This document shows positions 1-7,138 of a DNA stretch of 13,929 bases, piece after piece. Position 1 is the stretch's first letter; each line of letters opens with the position of its first letter. A program made the position numbers and the translations under genes. The notes under the pieces were generated by a model that worked only from the letters and a program-made list of their open reading frames with translations, had not been told where the DNA came from and did no database searches. The stretch is from JBGQDM01 sp041495845 (lineage in GTDB: Bacteria > Acidobacteriota > Terriglobia > Terriglobales > Acidobacteriaceae), in NCBI GenBank assembly GCA_041495845.1, contig JBGQDM010000088.1, forward strand, positions 1 through 13,929. Reading direction: 5' to 3'.

Positions 1-1
1 C

Positions 2-841
2 CGCCTGGTCACCATCTGGTGCGGCTCCACGGAAATTTTTCTCAAGCCCACTGCCGTCCACAAATCTCTGAAAACCTTCGAGAAGGGATTGCTGGAGAAC
101 GATGAAAATATTGCCCCCTCGATGATCTACGCCTACGCCTCACTCATGGAAGGCGTGCCGTTCGCCAACGGCGCCCCCAACCTCACGGTTGATCTGCCGG
201 TGATGCACCAACTTTCCCGCGACCGCGAAGCTCCCATCTGCGGCAAGGATTTCAAAACCGGCCAGACGCTGATGAAGACCATCCTCGCCCCCGGCTTCAA
301 GGCGCGGCTGCTCGGCGTCGCCGGCTGGTACTCCACCAACATTCTCGGCAATCGCGATGGGGAAGTGCTCGACGACCCCGAGTCTTTCAAAACCAAAGAG
401 GAATCCAAGCTTGGAGTGCTGGAACACATTCTCCAGCCCGCGCTCTACCCCGAGCTCTACAAGAACATTTTTCACAAAGTGCGGATCAACTACTACCCGC
501 CCCGCGGCGATAACAAAGAAGGATGGGATAACATCGACATCTTCGGCTGGCTCGGCTATCCCATGCAGATCAAGGTGGACTTCCTGTGCCGCGACTCCAT
601 CCTCGCCGCCCCGATCGTGCTCGATCTCGTGCTCTTTCTCGATCTGGCCCATCGCACCAGCGGACTCCGCGGCATGGGTATCCAGGAGTGGCTCAGCTTC
701 TACTTCAAATCACCGATGACTGCCCCGGGCCTCTACCCCGAGCACGATCTCTTCATTCAGTTGATGAAACTGAAAAACACCCTCCGTCACCTGAAGGGCG
801 AAGAACTGATCACGCATCTGGGACTCGAGTATTACGACTGA
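2..841 (+). CDS. ino1: Inositol-3-phosphate synthase (myo-inositol-1-phosphate synthase), 3' part
   Basis: The frame is open from the left edge, so the true start lies outside the window; 279 codons are visible, about two thirds of the usual 430-450 residues. The enzyme converts D-glucose 6-phosphate to 1L-myo-inositol 1-phosphate with internally recycled NAD, in the cytoplasm, as the first step of inositol synthesis. Recognition rests on long family-typical stretches: FLKPTAVHKSLKTFEKG at the edge, NGAPNLTVDLP, the GKDFKTGQTLMKT segment, LGNRDGEVLDDPESFKTKE, and RINYYPPRGDNKEGWDNIDIF followed by GWLGYPMQIKVDFLCRDSI. The frame is intact to a TGA at 839-841. It converges on the flavoprotein gene with 24 bp between, and no terminator hairpin is evident there. 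In such bacteria the product probably feeds inositol phospholipids or compatible solutes (inference). Confidence 0.95.
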   Translation, partial: RLVTIWCGSTEIFLKPTAVHKSLKTFEKGLLENDENIAPSMIYAYASLMEGVPFANGAPNLTVDLPVMHQLSRDREAPICGKDFKTGQTLMKTILAPGFKARLLGVAGWYSTNILGNRDGEVLDDPESFKTKEESKLGVLEHILQPALYPELYKNIFHKVRINYYPPRGDNKEGWDNIDIFGWLGYPMQIKVDFLCRDSILAAPIVLDLVLFLDLAHRTSGLRGMGIQEWLSFYFKSPMTAPGLYPEHDLFIQLMKLKNTLRHLKGEELITHLGLEYYD

Positions 842-865
842 GGCCAGCACGCTGCGGGGCGGGCG

Positions 866-2041
866 CTATACCGCTCTCCCCGCGGCTGCCCCAGAGGCCC
901 ACGCCCACTGGAAGTTAAATCCGCCCAGTTGCCCCGTCACATCCACCACTTCTCCAATAAAGAAGAGGCCCGGCACCTTCCGGCTTTCCATCGTCTTGGC
1001 CGAAAGTTCCTCTGTATCCACGCCCCCCGCCGTTACCTCGGCCTTTTCGTAGCCCTCGCTTCCCGCCGGGAACACCCGCCAGGCATGCGTCCTGCGCTCA
1101 AACTCATTCAGCCCTGGGTTGTTCCACGTCTCCGGCGCCTGCAATTCCACCCAGCGGTTTGCCAGCCGGGCCGGCACAAACCGGTGTACTGCCGCCCGCA
1201 CTGCTGCCGTGGTCCGCTGCGCCTTCGGAGCCCGCAACTCCGCCGTCACCTCACCCGCCGGCGCCAGATCAATCACCACCGGCGTGCCTGGCTCCCAATA
1301 CGACGACACCTGCAGGATCGCCGGCCCGCTCAGCCCGCGATGCGTGATCAGCATCTTTTCCTGGAACCTCGCCGCGCCGGCACTCGCCACCACTTCGGTC
1401 GAGACGCCGGCTAGATCGCAAAAGTTCTTCGCGTCCTCCGAGGCGAACACCAGGGGCACCAGCGCGGGCCGCGTCTCCTTGATCTTCAAGCCAAACTGCC
1501 GCGCGAGTTTATAGCCAAAGTCGGTCGCACCCATCTTCGGGATCGACAGCCCGCCGGTTGCCACCACCAGCGCGGGTGCATGAAACTCCGCGCCCCCCGC
1601 CCGCACCACGAACTCCGTCGTCCGCAACACTTCCGTGACGTCCGTCTTCACCAACACACGCACGCCCGCCGCCCGGCATTCCTCTTCCAGCAGCGTGAGG
1701 ATGTCTTGCGCCGAACGGTCACAGAAAAGCTGCCCCAGCGTCTTCTCGTGATAGGGAATCCGGTGCTTTTCCACCAGCGCGAGGAAGTCCTGCACCGTGT
1801 AGCGCGCCAGCGCCGACTTGGCAAAATGCGGGTTCGCCGAAAGAAAGTTCTCCGCCCGGCAATGCAGATTCGTAAAGTTGCAGCGTCCGCCGCCCGAGAT
1901 CAGGATCTTCTTCCCCAGCCGCTCCGCCCGTTCCAATATGGCGACACTCCGTCCGCGCTTGCCCGCCTCCAGCGCGCACATCAGCCCGGCCGCCCCGCCT
2001 CCCAGCACCACCACGTCGAATCGCGGAAGATCGTCACTCAC
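866..2041 (-). CDS. BaiN/HI0933 (YhiN) family FAD-dependent oxidoreductase
   Basis: A 391-residue cytoplasmic flavoprotein. The N-terminus carries a dinucleotide-binding motif, VVVLGGGAAGLMCALEAGKRG (about residues 10-30), followed by the family signature KKILISGGGRCNFTN (about 44-58). The C-terminus has the second FAD-contact region, GLFFIGEVVDVTGQLGGFNFQ, then WAWASGAAAGRA. This matches the usual length and ends of the HI0933/YhiN family, now often named BaiN or RdsA. Members are NAD(P)/FAD-dependent, but physiological substrates are mostly unknown; the bile-acid name of BaiN should not be transferred here. The start is GTG at 2041, with GAGAGGG just upstream as ribosome site. Only 6 bp separate it from the stop of the upstream PIN toxin gene, so co-transcription with the toxin-antitoxin pair is possible. 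Confidence 0.92.
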   Translation of the reverse strand: MSDDLPRFDVVVLGGGAAGLMCALEAGKRGRSVAILERAERLGKKILISGGGRCNFTNLHCRAENFLSANPHFAKSALARYTVQDFLALVEKHRIPYHEKTLGQLFCDRSAQDILTLLEEECRAAGVRVLVKTDVTEVLRTTEFVVRAGGAEFHAPALVVATGGLSIPKMGATDFGYKLARQFGLKIKETRPALVPLVFASEDAKNFCDLAGVSTEVVASAGAARFQEKMLITHRGLSGPAILQVSSYWEPGTPVVIDLAPAGEVTAELRAPKAQRTTAAVRAAVHRFVPARLANRWVELQAPETWNNPGLNEFERRTHAWRVFPAGSEGYEKAEVTAGGVDTEELSAKTMESRKVPGLFFIGEVVDVTGQLGGFNFQWAWASGAAAGRAV

Positions 2042-2047
2042 GCCCTC

Positions 2048-2437
2048 TCACCACACCGTCCGCAGCAAAGGACTGCGCCGCAGATTCTCATCCTTGGTCA
2101 CGAGCGTCATCCCTTCCGCCCGCGCCGTTGCACCGATCAGGCGGTCGGCTGGGTCGTGTGAATAACTGTCCGGAAACTGTGTCGCCAGGGCCGCGATCTC
2201 CGGCGTAATGGGCTTGACCGTCACGCCCTCAAGCAGCAACCGGACGGAGGCCTCCACCGTGCCGCGGCCTTGAATTCGTCCGCGCGCTACCAGCCTGGCC
2301 AATTCCCACAGTGTGATCGCCGATACCGCCACACCGCCTTGTCCGCGGGCGCGCCGGATCTGCGCCGCAGCAGTTCGCGACAGCCGCTTTGAATCCGCCA
2401 CCGCCCAGACCAGAACGTGCGTGTCCAGCAGGATCAC
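2048..2437 (-). CDS. vapC: VapC-like PIN-domain ribonuclease toxin
   Basis: A PIN-domain protein of about 129 residues. The acidic metal-binding set is visible: Asp in ILLDTHVLVW at the start, Glu in TLWELA, the HDPADRLI pair of Asp residues, and Asp in LVTKDENL near the end. VapC toxins cleave RNA (often tRNA or rRNA) with Mg2+ or Mn2+ and are held inactive by the co-expressed antitoxin. I place the start at GTG 2437, giving MILLDTHVLVW, the canonical VapC beginning; this GTG overlaps the antitoxin stop as GTGA, and GGGAG lies 8 bases before it. A longer reading from GTG 2452 (134 residues) is possible. The target is not predictable from the sequence. Confidence 0.9.
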   Translation of the reverse strand: MILLDTHVLVWAVADSKRLSRTAAAQIRRARGQGGVAVSAITLWELARLVARGRIQGRGTVEASVRLLLEGVTVKPITPEIAALATQFPDSYSHDPADRLIGATARAEGMTLVTKDENLRRSPLLRTVW

Positions 2438-2667
2438 CGCTCCGACTCCCACGCCTCTGGCGGCTCAATCGGTGATTCGATGTCCCCTACCACCTTTACC
2501 ACGCCCTCAAGCCGCCCGATGAACTCCGCCGCACGCGTGTCCACCGGAACCAGCCTGGCCACCGGCTTACCTCGCTTCGTGATCAATACTTCTTCGCGGG
2601 TACTCCGCACATCTTCCATCAGGGTCAAACAGCGCGCCTTGAATTCTGCAGCGGCGATCGTCTTCAT
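2434..2667 (-). CDS. Phd/YefM-family antitoxin
   Basis: A 77-residue protein beginning MKTIAAAEFKARCLTLMEDV, the typical Phd/YefM fold start, with the hallmark strand EEVLITKRGKPVARLVPV at about residues 25-42. The N-terminal part dimerises and binds DNA. The charged C-terminal tail (about 50-77, rich in E and P) is expected to wrap the PIN toxin. It starts at ATG 2667 with a clear Shine-Dalgarno sequence (AAGGTGG on the minus strand, 2672-2678). The stop overlaps the toxin start, the standard antitoxin-first layout that couples translation. Autoregulation through the palindrome at 2686-2709 is expected for this family. Confidence 0.92.
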   Translation of the reverse strand: MKTIAAAEFKARCLTLMEDVRSTREEVLITKRGKPVARLVPVDTRAAEFIGRLEGVVKVVGDIESPIEPPEAWESER

Positions 2668-2685
2668 GTGTCCACCTTAGATGTC

Positions 2686-2709
2686 CATAGTCATATTAAC
2701 ATGACTATG
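2686..2709 (-). promoter_or_regulatory. Palindromic operator and promoter candidate of the antitoxin-toxin operon
   Basis: Perfect inverted repeat CATAGTCAT - 6 bases - ATGACTATG, 19 bp before the antitoxin ATG. On the minus strand the spacer and its edge read TAATAT (2693-2698), a good -10 hexamer placed so that transcription would begin just ahead of the ribosome site. Phd/YefM proteins bind such palindromes and repress their own promoter. The repeat is seen; the role is inferred. Confidence 0.65.
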
Positions 2710-2759
2710 TCACGAAAGCCAGCTTGAAGAGACCCCGAACCTCACTACGGCCACTAAGA

Positions 2760-4049
2760 TCACGTCATCCCCTTCATCTTCCGGTACTCATCAAACTTCT
2801 CCAGAAACCGATCAATCTCTCGTCTCTGCAAGTAGTAGGGCGTTGACAATCGCAGCTTGGACGGTTCGCCGCCCCGGATCCGGATCTTGTGGTTGCTCCA
2901 CATCCACCTCTCCAGCTCCATGCGCTGAATCGGCGGCACGTTGACGGTCGCAATCGCACACCGCAACGCCGGGTCGGGTGAAGTCCACGACTCCGCCCCG
3001 CGCTTCATCATCTCCCCGTGAATGTAGTCGGCGAGTTGCCGCTGCCGGCGCTCGATGCGCTCCAGCCCAATGGCATTGGCCATTTCAATCGCCGCCCGCA
3101 GCCCCCAGAGCACCGGAACGTTCGAGCTGCCGATCTGCTGAAAGCGCTGCGCCCGCAGCTTCGGTTCGTCCCACCCCTCGGTACAGATCGTGTTCCAGAT
3201 GCGGTCAATCACTTCATCGCGCACGTAGAGGAAACCCGTGCCCTTGGGCGCTTGCAACCATTTGTGGGGGCTGGCAGCGTAAGCATCACAGCCGAGGTCA
3301 TGCACCTTCAACGGCATCATGCCCGGAACATGGGCCCCATCGACTGCCGAGAACAAGCCTTTGCTGCGCGCCAGGGCGCACAACTCCTTCGCCGGCAAAA
3401 CGACACCCGTCACCGTGGTGATGTGGCTGAAGAAGAGAACTCGCGTGCGTGTCGTAATGGCATCGTTGAATCGGTTCAGTACATCGGCCGCGCTCTTCAC
3501 CGGCTTCGGCAGCGCAACTTTCTTGACCACCGTTCCGTAGCGCTTCGCCTTCAGTTGCCACGGCTGCTCGCCGCCCGGATGCTCCTGGTCCGTCATCAGC
3601 ACTTCGTCACCGGGTTTCATGTCCACCCCGTTGGCGATGTAGCTGTTGCCTTCGGTGGCATTGCGCAGCAAGGCGAGTTCGTCGCGATGGCAGCCAATAA
3701 AAGCCGCCAGCGGATCGCGAAACTCGTTCCACGGCTCATAACCCCAGATGGGATAGTGCTCAGGATCGTCCGCCGCCAGCCGCTCGCTGTCGTAGTATCC
3801 CGCAAACACAGCCCGCAGCACCGGCGCCGGACTCGACCCGACTGTGCCGTTATTCAGATAGACCTCGTCGGGCGGAATCAGAAACAGCTTGCGCATCTCC
3901 GCCCAATACGCGTCCTCGTTCTTGTCGAAGAGTGAGCGGTCAGGAAGGGAAGAAGGTGCATCTTCCAGTTGGGCAAGAAGACTTGGCCGGAGCGCGAGCG
4001 ATCCCGCCAAACCCATGGCCGCGCTGAGGAAATGTCTGCGATGGAGCAC
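2760..4049 (-). CDS. Class V PLP-dependent aminotransferase, isopenicillin-N-epimerase-like, with Tat-like leader
   Basis: A 429-residue fold-type I PLP enzyme of the class V group (cysteine desulfurase / isopenicillin N epimerase relatives). The PLP lysine is in AASPHKWLQAPKGTGFLYV (K263), the cofactor-ring Asp in FSAVDGAHVPG (D237), and YLNNGTVGSSP (about 64-74) is the substrate loop. The N-terminus MLHRRHFLSAAMGLAGSLAL has a twin-arginine, Phe-Leu and a hydrophobic stretch, which suggests Tat export as a folded, PLP-loaded protein. The start is GTG 4049 with an excellent GGAGGTGA ribosome site, which supports the leader as really translated. Substrate is unknown; epimerase, desulfurase or lyase activity are all possible. 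It stands alone, with about 180 bp before the neighbouring anti-sigma gene. Confidence 0.9.
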   Translation of the reverse strand: MLHRRHFLSAAMGLAGSLALRPSLLAQLEDAPSSLPDRSLFDKNEDAYWAEMRKLFLIPPDEVYLNNGTVGSSPAPVLRAVFAGYYDSERLAADDPEHYPIWGYEPWNEFRDPLAAFIGCHRDELALLRNATEGNSYIANGVDMKPGDEVLMTDQEHPGGEQPWQLKAKRYGTVVKKVALPKPVKSAADVLNRFNDAITTRTRVLFFSHITTVTGVVLPAKELCALARSKGLFSAVDGAHVPGMMPLKVHDLGCDAYAASPHKWLQAPKGTGFLYVRDEVIDRIWNTICTEGWDEPKLRAQRFQQIGSSNVPVLWGLRAAIEMANAIGLERIERRQRQLADYIHGEMMKRGAESWTSPDPALRCAIATVNVPPIQRMELERWMWSNHKIRIRGGEPSKLRLSTPYYLQRREIDRFLEKFDEYRKMKGMT

Positions 4050-4190
4050 GCGTCACCTCCACTGGCAAATGAGGTAAAGAGGCGCCCATCGTACGGCGGG
4101 CAAGCCCGATGCGCAAGCCAATCCCACTCGCAGGGCGGACGCGTTCGGCAACAAAAAAAGCCGCTAGCACAGCTGGCAGCCTTGCTCCCA

Positions 4191-4220
4191 ATCCGTGTTC
4201 ATCCATGCCAATCCGTGGCG
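4191..4220. repeat. Short dispersed-type repeat with 10-bp period (ATCCGTG units)
   Basis: Three consecutive 10-base units beginning ATCCGTG, ATCCATG and ATCCGTG occur between the anti-sigma and aminotransferase genes. The pattern resembles a family of intergenic repeats I recall as common in environmental bacterial genomes; no function is known. The periodicity is seen; the family link is from memory. Confidence 0.5.
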
Positions 4221-4231
4221 AGAAGCCTCGC

Positions 4232-5011
4232 CTAGCTCCCCAGCCCCACCATGCTCGGCGTCGACGTGGGCAACGCCGACCCTGCTTCGGGCTCCACCGT
4301 GATGGCGAAACCCTTTGCTTCCAGGCCGGCGGGCAGCGGGGGGTTCACCACCGTCGCACTTCCGCGAGCGTCCGGCTTGAACACTCCCGCCGGCACCGGA
4401 TTGCCCGTCAACGGCAACAACCACAACTCATATGCCTTCTGCGGCGGTAACGCCGGCATCCCGCTGGCCAGGAAAATCAAGCGGCCACTCGCCCGTAGAT
4501 AAATGGCCCGCCCTTGCGGCTGTGCTTTCTGCTGCGCTGCCACCAGCGTGATGTGCTGTGCCTCCGGCGCCGACAACGCCGCCAGCGTTTCCCGCACTCG
4601 CTGCAACTCTGCCTGATCGCTCCCCACGCTGACCCGCAATTCCGCCAGCGACTGTTTCAGCGTGCCGTTCTCCTGCCACAACGCTACCGCTAGCAGCAGC
4701 ATGGCCGCTGCTCCCACCCACGCCAGTCCACTCAACCATCGGGTGTCGTGTGGCGCCAGCATGTGCCAGGGCCGCGCAGAAGCTTTTTCCGCCGCAATCG
4801 TGCGCAGCAGCCGCTCCCGAGCCCGCAACGGTGGCTTGGGCCCGGAGGTTGAGAGCGCCAGCAATGCCAGATCTCCGCGGCAAGATTCCAATTCGCTCCG
4901 GCAGGTGGCACACTGCGCCAAATGCGCCTCGAGTGCCGCCAGGTCCGACCCCTCGAGCGCATGCATGGCGTGCAGCGCCAGGTCTTCCGCGAATTGTTCG
5001 TGTCCGTTCAT
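4232..5011 (-). CDS. RskA-type anti-sigma factor, single-pass membrane protein
   Basis: A 259-residue anti-sigma factor. The cytoplasmic N-terminus holds a zinc-binding anti-sigma motif, with His30, Cys34 and Cys37 in EAHLAQCATCRSEL (H-x3-C-x2-C), that should clamp the sigma factor encoded just upstream. A membrane helix follows at about 93-112 (WLSGLAWVGAAAMLLLAVAL), then a coiled-coil-like stretch (about 113-146). The C-terminal domain (about 150-250, containing KAYELWLLP and GFAITVEPEAGS) is the RskA-like extracytoplasmic sensor part. The start ATG overlaps the sigma stop by one base (TGATG), so the pair is translationally coupled. Release of sigma would need proteolysis or a signal acting on the outer domain; the signal is unknown. 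Confidence 0.92.
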   Translation of the reverse strand: MNGHEQFAEDLALHAMHALEGSDLAALEAHLAQCATCRSELESCRGDLALLALSTSGPKPPLRARERLLRTIAAEKASARPWHMLAPHDTRWLSGLAWVGAAAMLLLAVALWQENGTLKQSLAELRVSVGSDQAELQRVRETLAALSAPEAQHITLVAAQQKAQPQGRAIYLRASGRLIFLASGMPALPPQKAYELWLLPLTGNPVPAGVFKPDARGSATVVNPPLPAGLEAKGFAITVEPEAGSALPTSTPSMVGLGS

Positions 5012-5556
5012 CAGCTCACTACGGTGCGCAAAGCCATCAGCCCAGCGCGAATTCGAGTCTTGACTGTGCCCAGGGGATCGCCGGTTCGCGCCGCAATTTC
5101 ACTATGAGTCAGGCCTTCAAAGTAGGCCATTTCCAGAGCGCTGCGCTGGGTTTCCGGCATCGCAGTCATGACTCCGCGAATTTTATCCAGCACCCGATGC
5201 CGCTCCGCTTCATCCGCCAGGTCTGGCGTCACTGCAATCACCACATCTTCAATGTCCGTCTCCGGCCGCCGCCGTCGCAGGCTGTCAATCGCGCGGTTGC
5301 GCGCAATCACCGCCAGCCATGCCCCCATCGCACCCCGCGCCGCATCAAATGCCGCCGGCTTTCTCCACAACTGCAAGAACACATCCTGCACGATGTCCTC
5401 GGCCGCGCCCGTGTCCCCCGTCACACGCAGCGCGACCGAGTAGACAATCGAAGAGTAGCGGTCGTACAGCGCTGCCATGGCATCTTCATCGCCATTGCGA
5501 ATGGCGCTGACCAGAGCCAGGTCCGTAACTGCTTCTTTTTCAACAGCGCCGTGCAA
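5011..5556 (-). CDS. ECF-type RNA polymerase sigma factor
   Basis: A 181-residue group 4 (ECF) sigma factor. Region 2 (about 27-97) contains AAEDIVQDVFLQLWRKP and the -10 recognition part GAWLAVIARNRAIDSLRRRR. Region 4 (about 126-177) has PETQRSALEMAYFEGLTHSEIA, a helix-turn-helix, and GTVKTRIRAGLMALR. It directs RNA polymerase to a stress or envelope regulon and is probably kept off by the RskA-type protein encoded immediately after it. The start is uncertain: TTG 5556 is the only in-frame start that keeps all of region 2, with purine-rich AGGAAG sequence upstream. It resembles the SigK/RskA pairing, but the exact ECF group cannot be fixed by eye. Confidence 0.92.
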   Translation of the reverse strand: MHGAVEKEAVTDLALVSAIRNGDEDAMAALYDRYSSIVYSVALRVTGDTGAAEDIVQDVFLQLWRKPAAFDAARGAMGAWLAVIARNRAIDSLRRRRPETDIEDVVIAVTPDLADEAERHRVLDKIRGVMTAMPETQRSALEMAYFEGLTHSEIAARTGDPLGTVKTRIRAGLMALRTVVS

Positions 5557-5639
5557 ACCTTCCTACTCTTCCTTGCAAGAAGTACGTCCTGCATGCGGTG
5601 GCGGATTGCCAAAACTCACCCTTTATTCCCCGCCTCTAC

Positions 5640-5716
5640 CTTCGTGAACCTTCGTGCTCTTCGTGGTTCAAGCTTTTCTCTGCGATCTCTGCGTCCTCCG
5701 CGGTTAGGATTTTGAT
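5640..5716. repeat. Intergenic dispersed-type repeat (TTCGTG / TCTCTGCG units)
   Basis: Between the zinc-ribbon and sigma genes, TTCGTG occurs at 5641, 5651 and 5660, then TCTCTGCG at 5677 and 5686, ending CTCCGCGGTTAGGATTTTGAT. Read on the minus strand this gives the spurious TAEDAEIAEK and HEEHEG peptide patterns familiar from automated annotations. I recognise it as a widely scattered intergenic repeat of unknown function in environmental genomes (from memory). It abuts the stop of the zinc-ribbon gene. Confidence 0.6.
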
Positions 5717-5724
5717 CTTGCCCG

Positions 5725-6714
5725 CTACTGTGACCGCGTCGCCACTTGCCGCTCCGCCGGACTCATCTGCTTCCAGATAGCTCCCAGATTCTCCGCATAC
5801 TGCGCATTCTCGTGGTCCGCGTGCAACGCCTGCGCATAGAAACGATACGCTGTCGGCAAGTCGCGCGAGACGCACTCGCCACCGGCGTACAACGCTCCCA
5901 GCGCCGCGCGGGCCTTAGCATCGCCACGCCCGGCACTCTTGCGCAGTCCACTCAGCCGCCGGGTGCACTCGCTGGCCGCCGCCGCTGCCGCATCAATCAC
6001 GGGAGCCGGTTTGGGCGCGACCTTCGCCGGCGTCGGCTGCACTGAAGCGGTTTTCACCGGCACCGCTTTCGCTTCCACCTGCTTCTCTACTTCTTTCTCC
6101 ACTGCGGGCTTAGCCTCGACTTCTTTCGGTGTGGAAGGAACAGGCACGGGCGTCGCCGCCTTTTCTTCCGCTGCCGGTTTTTGTGCAGGTGGTGTTTCTT
6201 CCGGAGCCGCCGCCTTCGGTGCCGCTGCACCTGCTCCCGTATCCGGCGCCGCGCCTGTATCTACCGCCGGCTGCTCCGCCACCGCTGGACGCCCGCCTTC
6301 GAACCACTTCACGAATTCGTCCAGCGCACCGGTACGCCAGGCAATCAGCAACCCCAATCCGGCGAGCAACACCAGGACCACCGCCAAGCCGCGGTTCCGC
6401 GCGCGATGCGGGTGCTCATCCTCCAGCAGATAGCGCACGTCGCGCGGACGCTCCGGCGGGCGTTCCTGCACACGTGGCGCGGGCTTCGGCAAAGCCGGAA
6501 CAGCCGCCGCCGGCGCAGCATCGTGCGGCGGCGCGGCCTTCTGAGGCTCGACCTTGCTGGGAGCAGACGCCGTAGGCGGCTGCTCCGCTGCCGCCTTCGC
6601 CGCCTTGGCCGGATCGGGCAGGGCGCGCGCGCACATCCCGCAAAAGCGATGCCCGGGCGGGTTCTGATGCCCGCAGATGACGCACCGCACCGTCGCTCCT
6701 GCCTGTTCTGACAT
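5725..6714 (-). CDS. Zinc-ribbon, single-pass membrane protein with Sel1-like repeat
   Basis: A 329-residue protein of unknown function. An N-terminal zinc ribbon has four cysteines (C11, C14, C25, C28 in CVICGHQNPPGHRFCGMC). It is followed by a low-complexity Ala/Pro-rich segment (35-90), a membrane helix (about 109-126, GLAVVLVLLAGLGLLIAW), a long Ala/Pro/Glu/Lys-rich linker (140-245), and a C-terminal TPR/Sel1-like unit (about 264-302, KARAALGALYAGGECVSRD then AYRFYAQAL). The ribbon should be cytoplasmic and the repeat domain outside. It is not coupled to the sigma pair (168 bp gap containing a repeat). The ATG at 6714 has no good ribosome site. The architecture suggests a scaffold or sensor; that is inference. 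Confidence 0.8.
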   Translation of the reverse strand: MSEQAGATVRCVICGHQNPPGHRFCGMCARALPDPAKAAKAAAEQPPTASAPSKVEPQKAAPPHDAAPAAAVPALPKPAPRVQERPPERPRDVRYLLEDEHPHRARNRGLAVVLVLLAGLGLLIAWRTGALDEFVKWFEGGRPAVAEQPAVDTGAAPDTGAGAAAPKAAAPEETPPAQKPAAEEKAATPVPVPSTPKEVEAKPAVEKEVEKQVEAKAVPVKTASVQPTPAKVAPKPAPVIDAAAAAASECTRRLSGLRKSAGRGDAKARAALGALYAGGECVSRDLPTAYRFYAQALHADHENAQYAENLGAIWKQMSPAERQVATRSQ

Positions 6715-6796
6715 GGAGTTCTAGTTTACCGTGTCCCGCGCCCGGCCCGCTCGTGTCGGCGCAGATGCCCCACAGGGAAATTCAAAAAGGGCCAGA

Positions 6797-6821
6797 CCCC
6801 CACCCCCCTACCCCTCCCCCC
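6797..6821 (-). other. C-tract: potential G-quadruplex on the minus strand
   Basis: Four runs of four to six C separated by one or two bases. The complementary strand therefore has four G-runs with very short loops, the classic G-quadruplex pattern. This is sequence potential only. Confidence 0.5.
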
Positions 6822-6861
6822 TGTCTATTGTTTTCATGAGGTTGGCGCGAGAATCGCACTT

Positions 6862-6914
6862 AAATCCTGGAGGAATCAGGACTTATATGGAAAATCTAGA
6901 GGCGCAAGGACTTA
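6862..6914. repeat. Two imperfect direct repeats, AAATC...GGACTTA
   Basis: Copy 1 at 6862-6885 and copy 2 at 6892-6914 share the AAATC start and the GGACTTA end, with a variable middle of similar length, at a period of 30 bp. They lie inside the element bounded by the C-tract and the G-rich stretch. Confidence 0.55.
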
Positions 6915-7039
6915 TTGCTATAAGCTACAGTCTTAGCGTTTCTCTATATCTCTTATGCAGGAAGGGAGGGGTGGTTGTCAAGACCTCAAAGGAGGGATTT
7001 TAGATTGCTCGTTGCCCCGGGGCGCGCCCGTGTTTTCCC

Positions 7040-7068
7040 TTGACTCCGGGTTACGCCGAGACCAAAAT
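7040..7068 (+). promoter_or_regulatory. Possible sigma-70-type promoter before the small secreted protein
   Basis: TTGACT (7040-7045), 17-base spacer, CAAAAT (7063-7068). The -35 is strong and the -10 moderate. It lies about 70 bp before the ATG at 7139. Confidence 0.35.
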
Positions 7069-7138
7069 CATCGCCGCATCCACCTAGGGCCCGTGTACTC
7101 GTCCGGAAAGCCATTTACCCCAAGCCGAGGAGGAGAAC

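Larger units (their letters stand above)
6715..7138. other. Intergenic region with repeat-like non-coding element
   Basis: No credible gene in about 420 bp. The centre (about 6790-7000) holds a pyrimidine tract at 6797-6821, a pair of near-direct repeats AAATC...GGACTTA, then a purine-rich stretch GGGAGGGGT (6964-6972) that is the reverse complement of ACCCCTCCC in the tract (6810-6818). The outer-edge pairing suggests a discrete element about 165-200 bp long. The remaining 140 bp carry the upstream region of the small secreted protein. Confidence 0.6.

Noticed and set aside
140..652. 170-codon minus-strand open frame opposite the inositol phosphate synthase gene
   Set aside because: The opposite frame encodes a highly conserved enzyme; this reading has no family traits.
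1580..2161. 193-codon plus-strand open frame opposite the flavoprotein and PIN genes
   Set aside because: Shadow of two recognised genes, with low-complexity Arg/Pro/His content.
3018..3935. 305-codon open frame on the plus strand opposite the aminotransferase gene
   Set aside because: Fully antisense to a well-supported gene; sequence is Arg/His/Gln-rich with no family features, a GC-driven shadow.
4750..5715. 321-codon plus-strand open frame across the anti-sigma and sigma genes
   Set aside because: Antisense to two clear genes and runs through the intergenic repeat; no recognisable domain.
6731..7003. Possible small plus-strand gene in the intergenic element
   Set aside because: Translation of the C-tract gives poly-Pro, no ribosome site, and the repeats dominate the sequence.
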